DNA of 64,000 nucleotides from Cynocephalus volans (Eukaryota; Chordata; Mammalia; Dermoptera; Cynocephalidae). The position numbers and the translations under genes were made by a program. Positions 43,189 to 55,052 of the stretch are shown piece after piece (positions within the stretch are counted from its first letter, which is position 1; each line of letters begins with the position of its first letter). The stretch is from NCBI RefSeq assembly GCF_027409185.1, contig NC_084464.1:48831095-48895094 (forward strand). The letters are read 5' to 3'. The notes beneath the pieces were generated by a model. It saw only the letters and a program-made list of their open reading frames with translations. It was not told where the DNA came from and did no database searches.

Positions 43189-43389
43189 AAAATGCATACA
43201 GTCCGGGGCCGGCCCGTGGCTCACTCGGGAGAGTGCAGTGCTGGTAACACCAAGGCCACGGGTTCGGATCCCATATAGGGATGGCTGGTTTGCTCACTGG
43301 CTGAGCGTGGTGCTGACAACACCAAGACAAGGGTTAAGATCCCCTTACCGGTCATCTTTAAAAAAAAAAAAAAAAAATGCATACAGTCC
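43189..43389 (+). mobile_element. CYN-type SINE dimer with target duplication
   Basis: Two tRNA-like halves are fused (43205-43373). The first has TGGCTCACTCGGGAGAGTGC and the B-box GGTTCGGATCC, the second has TTGCTCACTGGCTGAGCGTG and GGTTAAGATCCCCTTACCGG. It ends in an A-tail. AAATGCATACAGTCC repeats on both sides. Its second half shows what has been deleted in the shorter SINEs at 478, 28870 and 55066. Confidence 0.9.
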
Positions 43390-43553
43390 TTAAAAAAAAA
43401 CCCCAAGAACAGTGTATAATATATTATTAACTTAGAGCAGAGTTCTGAGAGGGTGAGAACAAATACATTTTGGATTTTTTAGTGGGTCATAAGAAGGTTG
43501 TGTCTGTGCAAAGTGATGCAACATTTTGAAATCATAGATCAAGATTAAAGTTA

Positions 43554-43665
43554 AAAATTCTTTTCTCTTATCCAGGCCCGGGGCGGCAGGGCCACGTGGC
43601 TGAGGCTGGGAGCTGAGCCTAATAAAGTTTGCTCCACTCCCCAACCCCCAAAATTCTTTTCTCTT
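43554..43665 (+). mobile_element. 80-bp retroposed insert with perfect 16-bp target duplications
   Basis: AAAATTCTTTTCTCTT occurs exactly at 43554-43569 and 43650-43665. The insert between them (43570-43649) is GC-rich, contains CCACGTGGC, and has AATAAA at 43621-43626 with its 3' end 23 bases further on, the normal distance for an mRNA cleavage site. There is no long A-tail beyond the AAAA of the duplication. The duplication begins at a TT|AAAA-like site, consistent with L1 endonuclease. The best reading is a 5'-truncated retrocopy of an unidentified mRNA 3' UTR. Confidence 0.75.
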
Positions 43666-44053
43666 TTTTGAAGAAAGGTTAAGGTTGGTATCTCAACAAA
43701 GCCACATGAAGGAAGTCACTGGTTGTTACCCAACGATTGTATAATTTTAATGAAATGCTTAAAAAATCATTCAGATTCTGGCTTGTTGGATGTTGTGGGA
43801 CTTTGTGTTAGAGTGGTTTGCAGAAGAGGGGCCTTCATTCCCGCTGTGTAGGTGACACTGTTGTCAGTTCAAATAGGAGCTTTGAGGAACAGGAATTCTT
43901 CTCTGGGCTGGGTCCCTATGTAACAAGATTACATTGCTGAATGAGATATTTAGACGTAAAGAAATGTCCTGTTATGTGTTACCTGTAGAAGGAAGGTTAA
44001 GGAACTTTATTTAAAGTGTTTAATAACCATAATCTAAGACGGTATTCTGGAAT
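43666..44053. other. Unclassified intronic sequence
   Basis: Nothing is recognised. Confidence 0.35.
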
Positions 44054-44262
44054 TGCACTGTCCAGTATGGTAGCCACTAGCTACAAGTAGCAATTGAAAT
44101 TCAGATTAATTAAACTTAAATAAAATTAAAAATTTAGTTCACTAGTTCACTAGTTCACTAGCTACGTTTTAAGTAGTTCAATAACTAGTAGCTATCCTGT
44201 GAGGAACATATAGAACATTTTCATCCTTCCAGAAAATTCTGTTGGACAATGCTGTTCTAGAA
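44054..44262. mobile_element. hAT-Charlie type MITE (MER58-like)
   Basis: GCACTGTCCAGTATGGTAGC at one end and AATTCTGTTGGACAATGCTG at the other are imperfect inverted ends. Inside is a triplicated TTCACTAG stretch (about 44136-44160). The family name is from memory. Confidence 0.65.
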
Positions 44263-47200
44263 TATTGACCTGATAGGCAGCTAGGATTTTCAAGCCTGTT
44301 TTCTTGTGGGCTTTCCAAATTGCTTTTTTCTTATATTCTGGAAATGAGGGATTTGTTTAATTTAGCTCTGAGTTTCTTTCCAGCTCTAAAATTTTATTTC
44401 TATTGGGAGAAGCAATGCTATTGTTAATCCAGATTACTGGCAAATGTTCCTTTGGTCCGTTATGGGAATTAAAATTCCAGCATACATTAGTCTAAAATTT
44501 GAACATTTTTTTCATCTTAGCTTTGGAGTCAATCATCTTAGCTTTTTTCTTAGTACTATTAAACTGGCAACTTCAAGACCTACACAGGGAGGCGTTGGAA
44601 CAATAGATAATCAATTTTTTTCTTAGAGAATTTTTTTAGGTACTCATGTTTTTGAAGGGGCTGTGACTTTTGTAGAGGAATTCTATTTGCTTTCACAAAT
44701 CTCAGTCTGATATGGCAGCTTTTTATATGTGATTAGGGATCAATGTGTTGGATTTTCTAATAAATTCAAGTTCCTATATATGGAGGAAAGTGGAATGTGT
44801 TGGAATATCCAGCAGCAATGGGCAAAACCAGACTGATCTGTGATGCACCAGGCTGAAGGAATGGCACGAGATAAATGAAAATGCTGCATCATCCATGAGG
44901 CCAGGGGACAGAGCTGCAGACAGTGCTGGGCACCTAAAGCTGTTAACCAGAGGAAGGATGATGTACCAGTCAGCTGTGCTTGTTCATTCAGCTGTACTAG
45001 ATGTCCTGTATTATAGGGAGGCTTGAGTGTGTGTTAGGGAAGAAGAATGTCCTGGGAGAGGTCATTGATGCTGCTCCCTATGACTCTGGCCTTGGGTGGG
45101 GGTATTGGGGTGGAACCACGCACAGCATTTTGTTTTTCTAGTTTGTGGACAGGCTGTATTTAGCCTTATTGCTGCCTTAGTAATAGCCTGGCAAAGAGTG
45201 AAGTTAGTGATGTACTTAGGATCTTTGAGGAGTGTCTTTTCTCATTGCTTTCTGCTGAAGTGGAATGATGTGGAATAATAGCTATTCATGTCTTATCTAC
45301 TTCTTGGACTCTGTCACACTGGTAAGTTTAAGTGCATTTAAATAAAATAATCACACTCTCAGCCACACTTCTTGGTAGGAGAAGCATTCTGACCATTCAG
45401 GAGTATCACAAATACTCTTCCCACAGTTGGATTCTTGAGCCAGGCACTTGATTTTCTCTTTCAGGCTTGCTTTGGTAGCATTTCTGAATGCAGTTCAAGA
45501 AACTTCCTGTAGCTTATGGTATCTAACTGGAAGGGTGGAGGAAGGAAGTTAGGGAACACAGAGTAGGTGCAGGGCTTTTCTGTCATGTCTGTCTTTTTCT
45601 GTCATTTCTTTCAATGCTTTTGCCTAGATCATCAGGTCATCGTTTTTTAATTTCAGCCCTCTCTACCCTCTCTAGGGTGCTATATTACATGGATAGATGT
45701 GCTGGCAAGAGTTATATCTTGAAAAGATTTATGAATGAAACACATAAAGTTGACTGAACAATACAGACATTGTTAAACTGGTCAGAAGTGTATTAACTAG
45801 CAAGAAATAATAAAAAATAAACTGGAGGTAGAAGAAGGTATGGTGTATTTCAATGTGAGTTGTTTCTAGGTTTATGATTTCTTGATTTCTGTGCCATGGA
45901 TGGTATTCTTTTCCTTCTTCATTTACCACTGAAACCCAGAAAATGGTTTTTCAAGTGTTTTTGTGTTTGCATATAGAACTTTGCCTGTATATACAAAATT
46001 TCCACAGTGTATGACTTTACTACATATAGTTTTATTTAGTTTGCCTTTCCCTTTTAATGTAACTCAAAGGTATGCTACTCACCTTTAAAAGAAGAGGAAT
46101 GTTCTTGGATGTTGACCTGCAAAAATCCTTATATATTATGGGAACTTTTAAAACATTATCTTGTTGATGTGGGGGGACATGTTCATGTAATCTCTGGGGC
46201 CTATATTCCCTGTTTCTGTGTATCATTCACTGTTAATTACCTCTCCCTGTCCCCCCTTCCCTACTAGTGTTGTAGCACTTCCAAGATGTGTTTAAACCAT
46301 GCATTTTATCTGTAAGGCTAATCTTTTTCTTCATTGCATATTGGGCAGGATCTAATCAAGGAACAGTTGCTGTGACTTAGATGATGACAGTCTTTGCAGA
46401 TGACAGATATAGTTTTGAGTAAAAGTGTGGAGTATTGCACTGTGTATACTAGAATCTTTAGGGGTTTATAATCTCAATAATGTCAGTATGGATTAATTTA
46501 GAAAATGATAGCCACCATAAATCCTAATCTGTGGTAATATGTGTCTGTACAGACTGCATTTTCTTATCCTTCGTGTTAAACTATCTAGAATTAGGTATTC
46601 TAATATTGTAGTTGAAATCCCCCTAAATTTACCTGAATAGTTTTCACTGTAGATAAATTAGATGCTTACCTTGTTTGTGTGTTTGGATGGAGCTAGGGAC
46701 AGGAAGAATGGACTGTGTTGGTTTGTGTTTAAATTTGGGTTGCAGAAAAGTCACTGGACAGATCTGTATCAGACACTAGATTTGGAGGTAAGATGAAAGG
46801 GTAAGGACACAGGAGGTGGTCATGGAGGAGACTGGAGTGTGAGGGGATAAGGATGGGAAGTAGGGGGATGTGGGGTGGTGGTCATTAGGAATGAAGATGC
46901 TTTGTGGCCACCATCTTCTAGTCAAAATATGAGAGGCGGTCACATCTGTAATGACGGGAGAAACTAATGAGAACAGGTGGTAGGTGGTGTTAAAGAAAAC
47001 ATTCTTTTTTTGAAGTGTTAGGTTGTGAGTCCCCTGGGGTCTTATAGGTAAGTTCTAAAGATCACAGGATGAGAGCTGTGATGCAGATTTCAAACTGAAG
47101 TTAAGTGGAAATAACAGGAGCTTTCAGCAAAGTTGGTGTTTCATCTGTTGGAACTCCATGGGTTCTTTCTTCTGCCAAACCCAGAGGCACCTTCTCAGCC

Positions 47201-47639
47201 AGTTAAAGGATAGTGCTCGGTGATGTCTCTGCAGCAGGCTGTGGAGACTTAACATACCTTCTCTTCTTTATTGGTACTGCCACAACCAATTCCATTCCTG
47301 GGATTGATTTTTCTTTTCCCCCAAGCCTAGTGGGGAATTCAATAAAGTTTCGCCCATCTTCTGCTTTATTTGCTATTGGAAAAAACTTGTTCTTGGAAGA
47401 AACTCACACAAACCCTTCTTTTTAAAAAGATTCTATAATGAATACATATGGGGGAAGTTACAATAAATCTTAGAGAATTTAGTAGTAGTGCTTCCTGGGG
47501 AAAAGGACCTTTCTTATTTGCTTTCTTATTTGCTGAAGGGCCCTCTCTCGTCAAACCCAAGCTTCTCCAAAACTCCTTCCAAAGATGAAGGGCATGCTGA
47601 TTTCGTATCTTCAGAAAACCAACTAAGCTCAGTGGCTAG
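44263..47639. other. Unclassified AT-rich intronic sequence
   Basis: More than 3 kb without a recognised gene, RNA or repeat family. Open frames here are short and without known protein features. Confidence 0.35.
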
Positions 47640-47815
47640 GTATGGATTTTGGAATCAAAGATCCAGATTGGAATCAAAGACCTGGGTTTACCTCTCTGCC
47701 TCTTTTTCTTTAAAAATAATTTCTTAGAGTTGCTTTGAGATTTAGTGAGCTCTAATGCCTGTCAAGCCCATGCCACAGTGCCTGGTTGTCATGGTAATTA
47801 TTACATTTATTAAGG
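47640..47815 (+). mobile_element. MIR SINE, sense
   Basis: GGATTTTGGAATCAAAGATC, AAGACCTGGGTTTACCTCTC and CCATGCCACAGTGCCTGGTT are in MIR order, with a small internal GGAATCAAAGA duplication. Confidence 0.65.
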
Positions 47816-47999
47816 GATAGCTTCCCAACCCTGAATGAAGGAGCATTGGTGGCAGATTAATACATGCAGAACTATCTTACCTCAACTGGGCAATTTTCAT
47901 TTATGGTGATCTTCAGACTAATACCACCTACTTAGTTGATGGGGTTTCTGACCAGCCTTTGGCCCCTTTCGCCCCTTTGGCGATTTTCCAGAGCCAATC

Positions 48000-48560
48000 C
48001 CTTGTTCAGCAAGCATTTGTTAAGCACTCTGTTGTGTCTTTAGCTCTGCTAGGCATGAGATAACTTGTTCTGACTTTTGCCCTAGGCAAGCTCACTTTCT
48101 AGAAGGGTATGGGAGATCACTGAAGGGTATTGTGAGAAGAACACTGATAGGACATTTTACCTAGACTGGAATTGGAGGATGGCCAGAAGGGCTTCTCAGG
48201 CAGGAAATAGTGCTTGACCTGGGTATGAAAGATGAGTAGTAGTTAACCATGCAAAGATGGTGAGGAAGGGCTTTCCAGGCAGGGGAACAGCTTGTGCAGA
48301 GGCACATAGGAGTGAGAAAGCATGCTGAATTCAGAGAATTGCAAAAACAACTCAGTGTGTTAGCTGCAGTGTATGGCAGGAAGCAATATGAAGCTGGAGA
48401 GATGAGCAGGGGCCAGTTATGAAGGTACTTGATTTCTGTGCCCATTGCGCTTAAGGATTGGGAAGCAGTTGAGAATCCTTTAAAGATTTTAAGTATGGAT
48501 GACAGATGATATTTATGTTTTAGAAAATTTATTTTGGCAGCAGTGTGAAGGATGAATTGG
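48000..48560 (-). mobile_element. L2 LINE 3' region, antisense
   Basis: CAAGCATTTGTTAAGCACTC, GGGCTTTCCAGGCAGGGGAA, CAGCTTGTGCAGAGGCACAT and GGCAGCAGTGTGAAGG follow the antisense L2 order. Confidence 0.85.
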
Positions 48561-48594
48561 ATTGTATAAAAATGGAAGTAGAGGGTCCAGTTAT

Positions 48595-49135
48595 AGCACT
48601 TAAACCTTTTTGGGCCATGGATCCCTTTGGCAATCTGGTGAAATTTATGGACCTCTCAGAATAATGCATAAAATAAAACATCTGTGATTACAAAGGAAAC
48701 CAATTAGATTGAAATACATCTGTCCATGAACCTTGGGGTCTGTGGACCCTAGCTGAAGCGACCCTGAGAGAATGCTGCAGTAGGGGAGCAGGGAATTAAT
48801 GTAGGCTAAAACCTGGGACAGTGGATACTGAAGAGGAGGGCTTGAGTATAAGAGCCGGGACAGATTGGGGGGTGATAAAGGAAATGATAGGCATCAGGGT
48901 TTCTGACATGGTCTGCAGGATGAAAGTGATGACAATCACATATGGTGGTTATAGAAGTTCCTCCACTTACATACTGGTTAGATTTTGAATCCAACCAGTT
49001 CATGAATCCGTTTATTCCTAAGTCCAAAGTGGAATTGTAGAAGCAACCACTAGTACCGTCTGTCAGTGATATGCAGAGTTTTGTTTGATAGAATAAAGTT
49101 TATACTTGGAAAGTTCTTAAGTTGAATTGATTCTG
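48595..49135. repeat. Probable ancient DNA-transposon remnants
   Basis: GGGCCATGGATCCCTTTGGC and GGGGTCTGTGGACCCTAGCT (48610-48755) and AGTTCCTCCACTTACATACT (48955-49040) resemble old hAT- and Tigger-type relics. Classification is uncertain. Confidence 0.35.
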
Positions 49136-49214
49136 TACTAGAAGATGATAAGTGGGTTGTGGGGAGAGATGATTCATTTTAGACAGCTTGAGTTTATTTT
49201 TTGGTAAATTAGAT

Positions 49215-50600
49215 AGCATGTCAGTGTATTTTTATTGTATCTTTTTATTTAAGTAAGCTTTTTATCGAAGTGTAACATACTTGATGAAAAATGCATAAAT
49301 CTTAAGTGAATAGCTAAATGAATTTTCACAAAGTAAATATACCTATGTGACCAGCATCCTTATCAAGAAACAGGAATTCTCAGCCCCAAGAATCCCTCCT
49401 CCTATCCTCTTCCAGTAACTACCTCCTTCTTTCTCAAGGGTGATCACTGTCCTGACTTCTAGTGCCGTAGATTACTTTAACATTTTTTTCTTCTTAGTTT
49501 TTTTCTGTTTTCTTATTGAGGCATGACTTGATTACTGCACGCATTTTTTAGAGTAATTTTAGGTTAACAAAATTGAGCAGAAGGTATAAAGAGTTCCCAT
49601 GTACCCCTTTCCCCGTGCACACACAGCCTCCCCTGCTAGAGTGGTACATTTTTTATAATTGGTGAACCTACATTGACACATCGTTATCACTCAAAGTCCA
49701 CAGTTTGCATTAGAGTTCAGTCATAGTGTTGTACATTCTGTGGGTTTTGACAATATATGATGATATGTATCTACCATAATAGTGTCGTACAGAATAATTT
49801 GACTGCTCTGAAAATGCTCTGTGCTCTGCCTATTCATCTCTCCCTCCCCCTCAACCACTGATCTTTTCATTGTCTCCATGATTTTGGCTTTTCCAAGATG
49901 TCATATTGTTGGAATCATATGGTATCTAGCCTTTTCAGATTGGCTTCTTTCCCTTAGTAATATGCATTTAAAGTTCCTCCATGTCTTTTCATGGCTTGAT
50001 AACTCATTTATTTTTAGTGCTGAATAATATTCTGTTGTCTGGATGTACCGCAGTTTGTTTATCCAAGACATCTTGGTTGCTTCCAAGTTTGGGCAGTTAC
50101 TGATAAAACCGCTGTAAATATTGCGTGCAGGTTTTTGTATGGATATAAGTTTTCAACTCATTTGGGGAAAATACTAAGGAGCACGATTGCTGTATCATAT
50201 GGTAAGAGCATGCATGTTTAGTTTTGTAAGAAACTGCCAAACTCTCAAAAGTAGTTGTACCATTTTATATTCCCACCAGCAGTGAATGAGAGTTCCTTTT
50301 GCTCCACATCTTTGTCAACATTTGGTGGTGTCAGTGTTTTGGATTTTGGCTTTTCTAATAGGTGTGTAGTGGTGTCTCATTGTGTTTAATTTGCAATTCC
50401 CTACTGGTATATGATATTGAGCATCTTTTCATATGCTATTTGCCATCTGTATATCTTTGATGAGGTGTCTGTTCAGGTCTTTAGTCCATTTTTTAATCGT
50501 GGTGTTTGTTTTTTTATTGTTGAGTTTTAAGGGTTCTTTGTATGTTTTGGATAACAGTTCTTTATCAGATATGTCTTTTACAAATATTTTCTCCCAGTCT
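49215..50600 (-). mobile_element. Old L1 3' region, antisense (first of three in a row)
   Basis: AAGCTTTTTATCGAAGTGTA, CACAAAGTAAATATACCTAT, CAAGATGTCATATTGTTGGA, TGAATAATATTCTGTTGTCT and TTCTTTATCAGATATGTCTT give antisense L1 text. There is a restart near 49510 (GAGGCATGACTTG), so two L1 copies may be joined. Confidence 0.8.
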
Positions 50601-52760
50601 TTTTTCATATGTGTATACTTATATAACCACCACCTACCCAGATCAATGTATTGTTAGTACATTTCCAGCACCCTAGCACTCTCCCTTGTGTCTTACTCTG
50701 GATGATATCCTCAACTTTTTCAGACCTCTTCACCAAATCAGTTTTGCCTGTTTTTCAATTTTGTGTAGAGGGAATTATTTAGTATTTACTCTTTGGCATT
50801 TGGCTTCTTTTCCTCAGTATTATGACTGAGATTCATCCACATTCGTATAGAGGTAATTATTTTTCATTGCTTTGTGGTGTTTCAATATATGACAGCAATA
50901 TTTATCCATCCTACTTTTTGGGGTTTTCTGTTTTTTGATATTATAAATAATGCTGCTGTGAACTTTCTTGCATGTGTCTGGTGGACATAAGCACTCATTT
51001 CTCGTCTGTATACCCAACAATAGAATTGTTGGGTTACAAGATATATGAGAGGACTTCAAAAAGATCTTAGAAAAATGGAATTAAAAGATCAGATTAAAAA
51101 ATATAAACTTTATTTCTCACCATAAACTCCATCAAGGTCAAGACTCCTTTGTAAGTGATGATACCAGCCATTTAGTCCAGACTTAAAGAATTGAGGGTCC
51201 TGGGAATTGAACCATGTCAATGGAGACTTTTTTACATTATTAACTGAAGAAAAATGGGTGCCCTTTAAAGATGTTTTTAAGATTAGGAAACAAAGAAGTC
51301 AGAAGGATCCCAATCAGGACTGTAGGGTAGGTGCCTAATGATTTCCCCTCTAAACTGAAACTGAAATTGCCCTTGTTTGATAAGAGGAATGAGCAGGAGT
51401 ATTGTCAAATACTGGTGAAATTGCCCTTGTTTGATGAGAGGAATGAGCAGTATTGTCGAGGTCTGCCTTTCCTGGGGCGTTTTTCTGCTAAGCTAAAGCT
51501 CTGGCTAACTTTTTAAAAACACTTTCATAATGAGAAGATGTTATCAGTGGCCCTCTAGAAAGTCAACAAGCAAAATGCCTGAGCGTCCTGAAAAACGGTT
51601 GCTATGACCTGCGCTCTTGACTGGTCCACTTTGGACTGCTTCCACCTCTTGATAGCCATGGCTTTGATTGTGCTTTGTCTTCAGAATCGTAATGGTAAAG
51701 CCATGTTTCATATCCTGATACAGTTCTTCAAAGAAATGAGTCAGGATCTTGATCTCCACTTGTTTAAAATTTTCATTGAGAGCTCTGCTCTTGTCTGCAG
51801 CTGATGTGAGCGCCTGATATGAGCACAACTATTTGGCACCCATTGAGCAGAAAGTTTCCTTAACTTTAGTTTTTCAGTTAGAATTGTGTAAGCTGAACCA
51901 ATTGAAATGTCTGTTGTGTTGGCTATTGCTTCTGCTGTTAATCATTAGTACTCTTCAACTAGGGCACAAACAAGATTAATTTTTTTGCTCGCAAATTGAT
52001 GTGAATGGTCTGCCACTGCGGGCTTCATCTTCAACATTGTGTCATTCCTTCTTAAAACGGGTATCCATTTTATAAACTGGTGATTTATTTGGGGTCATTC
52101 TTCAAGGCATCAATGATTTCTCCATTCTTCCACTTAAACGTCACTGTAAATTTGATGTTTATTTTTGCTTTAATTTTAGCAGAATTCATGTTGCTCTCTG
52201 ATAAAGGCTCTTTTTGAAATGATGTCTTATCCTTTTTAGTGCCTCAAACTTGAACCTGTTAGCAGACATGTTTTATAACAAGTTAGTATGAGTTTATTTT
52301 GGTGCAAAAAATTTTGAAATGCACGCGTGGTTTTTTCATATACACATTTTCCATGAACAGCTTGAAAACCCCTTGTATGTATGTTTTGACTTAGTCTCTA
52401 GTACCTGTTTTTAAAAGTGATTATATCAGTTTTCACTCCACCACCAGTGTATCAGAGTTCTTGGTTATTCCACATCTTTGTCAATACTTGACATTGAGTG
52501 TCTCTTTCAGTTTAGTTGTGTGTAAGATTATCGCATTATGGTTTTAATTTGCATTTCTGTGATGAATTGAGTACCTTTCTTTGTTGGCCATTTGGCTAAA
52601 GTTTGTTTTGAAGAGCCTGTTCATGCCTTCTGTCATTTTTCTATTGGGTCATCTGCTTTTTTCTTATTCATTTCTAAGAGTTCTTTAAGGATTCTGGATA
52701 TGTGTCCTTTTTCAGATAGCATGTAAATGTACTTGCATAGTTTTGTAGTATCTTAAGTTC
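50601..52760 (-). mobile_element. Old L1 3' region, antisense, split by a 1.33-kb mariner
   Basis: It starts again from an L1 3' end with CTTATATAACCACCACCTAC. L1 text stops at GGGTTACAAGATA and resumes after the mariner with TGTATGTTTTGACTTAGTCT, then CTTGGTTATTCCACATCTTT and GTCCTTTTTCAGATAGCATG. Confidence 0.8.
51046..52375 (-). mobile_element. Mariner (Tc1/mariner) element with decayed transposase
   Basis: The 1.33-kb element has termini TGAGAGGACTTCAAAAAGAT and CCATGAACAGCTTGAAAACC in inverted orientation and TA on each side. The transposase gene lies on the minus strand, beginning near 52270 (ATG TCT GCT AAC) and running leftwards. Its longest surviving frame is 94 codons (51544-51828) with the HFFEELYQDM region. 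Stops and frameshifts break the rest, so it cannot be active. A 54-bp offset repeat (GAAATTGCCCTTGTTTGAT at 51363 and 51417) lies near the transposase 3' end. It interrupts an L1, so it is younger than that copy. Confidence 0.8.
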
Positions 52761-52764
52761 TTTT

Positions 52765-53305
52765 TTTTTTTTTAATTGCAAAAGGGGATATATTTGTATG
52801 GTAAAAAAATTCAAATACCACAAATGAGTGTATGATGAAAGGGATGTCTCCCGCCTACCCTTAGTGGGACACCATACCCTTAGTCCCACTTTCTAGTGAG
52901 AATCGTGGTTAAGTTTTTTGAGTATCCTTGCAGAAGTTTCCTGTGCACGCACCGCATATATCCTTTTTTCTAACACAAATATACTACACACTGTTGTCCA
53001 CCTTGCCCTTTTCACTTAGTATATCTTAGAATTCTTTCCAAATCATCATATACATTTCTAGCTGCTTCTTTTAAATGGCAGTGCAGTAGTCCAGTAGGTG
53101 CCTGTACCAGATTTTATTTAGCCAGGTTATCTAGTCTCTTCTTGATTGGTATTATTATTAATTATTATTTATTAATAATTATGTAAATATAAAATAAATG
53201 TATAAATAATAAATGTGTTGTTAATAATAATAATTATTATTATTAATACCCATCAAAAAGAGACTAGATAACCTGGCTAAATAAAATCTGGTATAGGCAT
53301 GCACA
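52765..53305 (-). mobile_element. Old L1 3' region, antisense, ending in a foldback
   Basis: GCAAAAGGGGATATATTTGT, CCTACCCTTAGTGGGACACC, CAGAAGTTTCCTGTGCACGC and CCACCTTGCCCTTTTCACTT are antisense L1 3' landmarks. The last 56 bp of this copy (53099-53154) are repeated in inverted orientation at 53244-53299. Confidence 0.7.
53099..53299. repeat. Inverted repeat, 56-bp arms, 89-bp AT-rich spacer
   Basis: The left arm at 53099-53154 and right arm at 53244-53299 are reverse complements with 3 mismatches in 56. The arms include CAGATTTTATTTAGCCAGGT and its complement. The spacer is (AAT/ATT)n and partly self-complementary, so the whole 201 bp can form a long hairpin. Confidence 0.9.
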
Positions 53306-55050
53306 TACACATACACATGTATATAAATAAATATTATTAATAATAATAATAATGATAGCTTATGGACCATCTAAATGTGGAAGTGCCTTAAGTGCCTGAA
53401 GTTTAGGAGAGAGGATGAACTAGGAATACACCATTTAGGGTGACTTGAGTGCACAGATCATAGCTGAAGCCAAGAGAGCAGGTAGGATCACACAGAAAGT
53501 ACTGTTAGACCAGTAGTTCTCTGTGGGCTAGGAATGGGGTTGTCAGAATCACTTTGGGTGTCTTTTCTAAAAAGCACATTACTGATGCTTTCCCCAGCTC
53601 CAGGTTAGTGTGTTCGGGGTGAGATCTGGGCAAATTATTCTTGACCTTTTTTCTCTTATCCCTTGAAGATGTGTCACTTTCATTTTGAAATCCAGTGGTA
53701 TAGAGGGAAAAGATAGCTGAGGAGGGAACCCTGAGAAACACAAGTAGAAAAAGAGGAGTTTGGGAAGGAGGTGGATGAACAGAGATAGGAGATAAATTAT
53801 GTGAGTAGGATTACTGAAACCAAGGGAGGGGATAATTCAGTGAGGAAGTGGCAGTAGGGTCATGCTGCAGAGAGTGGTCAAGTAAGATAATAATTGGGAC
53901 TTCTGTGCTGTATAAAGGTTCTAGAAGAATTTAACTAATGCCTTTTTAATCACATTTATGCATCATAGCAGTATTCTGGAACTAGAGTACCTTTTGTGAA
54001 AACTTGCCGTAATTATCTCATGAGTAAAATAAATTAACATCTTCTGTTAATGATTCATGGATTTAGCAATCATGAAAGACACTTTTCTTGAATCTGTGTA
54101 TAATTTTGGCTTCTATTAATACTCTTTCACTAATATGTAAGTTTTTAGGGTAGATTAAAAAGAAAGCCTTCAACTTTTTAGGTTTTAAGAGGTTCTTTAT
54201 CCTTATAGTCTGCTAGGTTCTGATGGACAAGATTGCACTCACCTCATCTGTCTTGATAATTTCTTTGATTTTATAGTCTTAACCTTTGTTTCCATTCTTT
54301 TTTCCTTCTTTTCTTTTTTTTGGTTTTCTTGGAATTTAGGAATTCCTTTTATTTAGTCTGGACTTTCATTACTATAAATATTCAGATGTCTATTCTGAAG
54401 TCTTTCCAATTATATACATCTAAGTTGCTGAAAAGACACTAGATATTCATATTCTCTCTCTCTGGTATTGGTTGGGAGCAGTTAGAAAGAAGCCAATCGT
54501 GGGAGGTAATGAAATGTATTTCTTTAAAAAAAAAAAAAAAAGCTCAATGTATATATATTTAGGAAAAATTAGATGAAGTATGAGGTAAGATGAGGGGGCA
54601 GACTTCTTGGCTGATACTGATTTATACTGTTTTATTCATGATGTGGGTTGTACGTGTCAGTGTGACCCAAGAAGAAAGGACATATTAGAATTATTAGAGA
54701 AAACAATGTGATTGAGAGTTAAGGTCAAGTAGCATTTTTTAGATATTCCAAAAATCTTATTTTACTGCATGTTATTTTCTATAAACATTCTTCAGTTATA
54801 CATAGCTATATGACTGCTGTATTGTAACTTTAAAGAATTTTAAGCATTTCAGCATTTGAACTGTGTAATCAAAGAGAGTTGGGTCATTTTAATTTATAGA
54901 TGGGCTCTTATTGAAGTACAGTTATGTACCATTATGTTAATGTTAAGTATGTGTTTAATGGTAAATATACACAAAGGTGAATTTTAAATTTGTTAAAAAT
55001 TGTATTGATACATTTAGTGTCAGGAGTATAATGAGTAATAAGTATAATTA
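53306..55050. other. Unclassified AT-rich intronic sequence
   Basis: A (TAA)n run lies at 53330-53352 and an A-run at 54525-54541. No gene or RNA is recognised. Confidence 0.35.
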
Positions 55051-55052
55051 AA

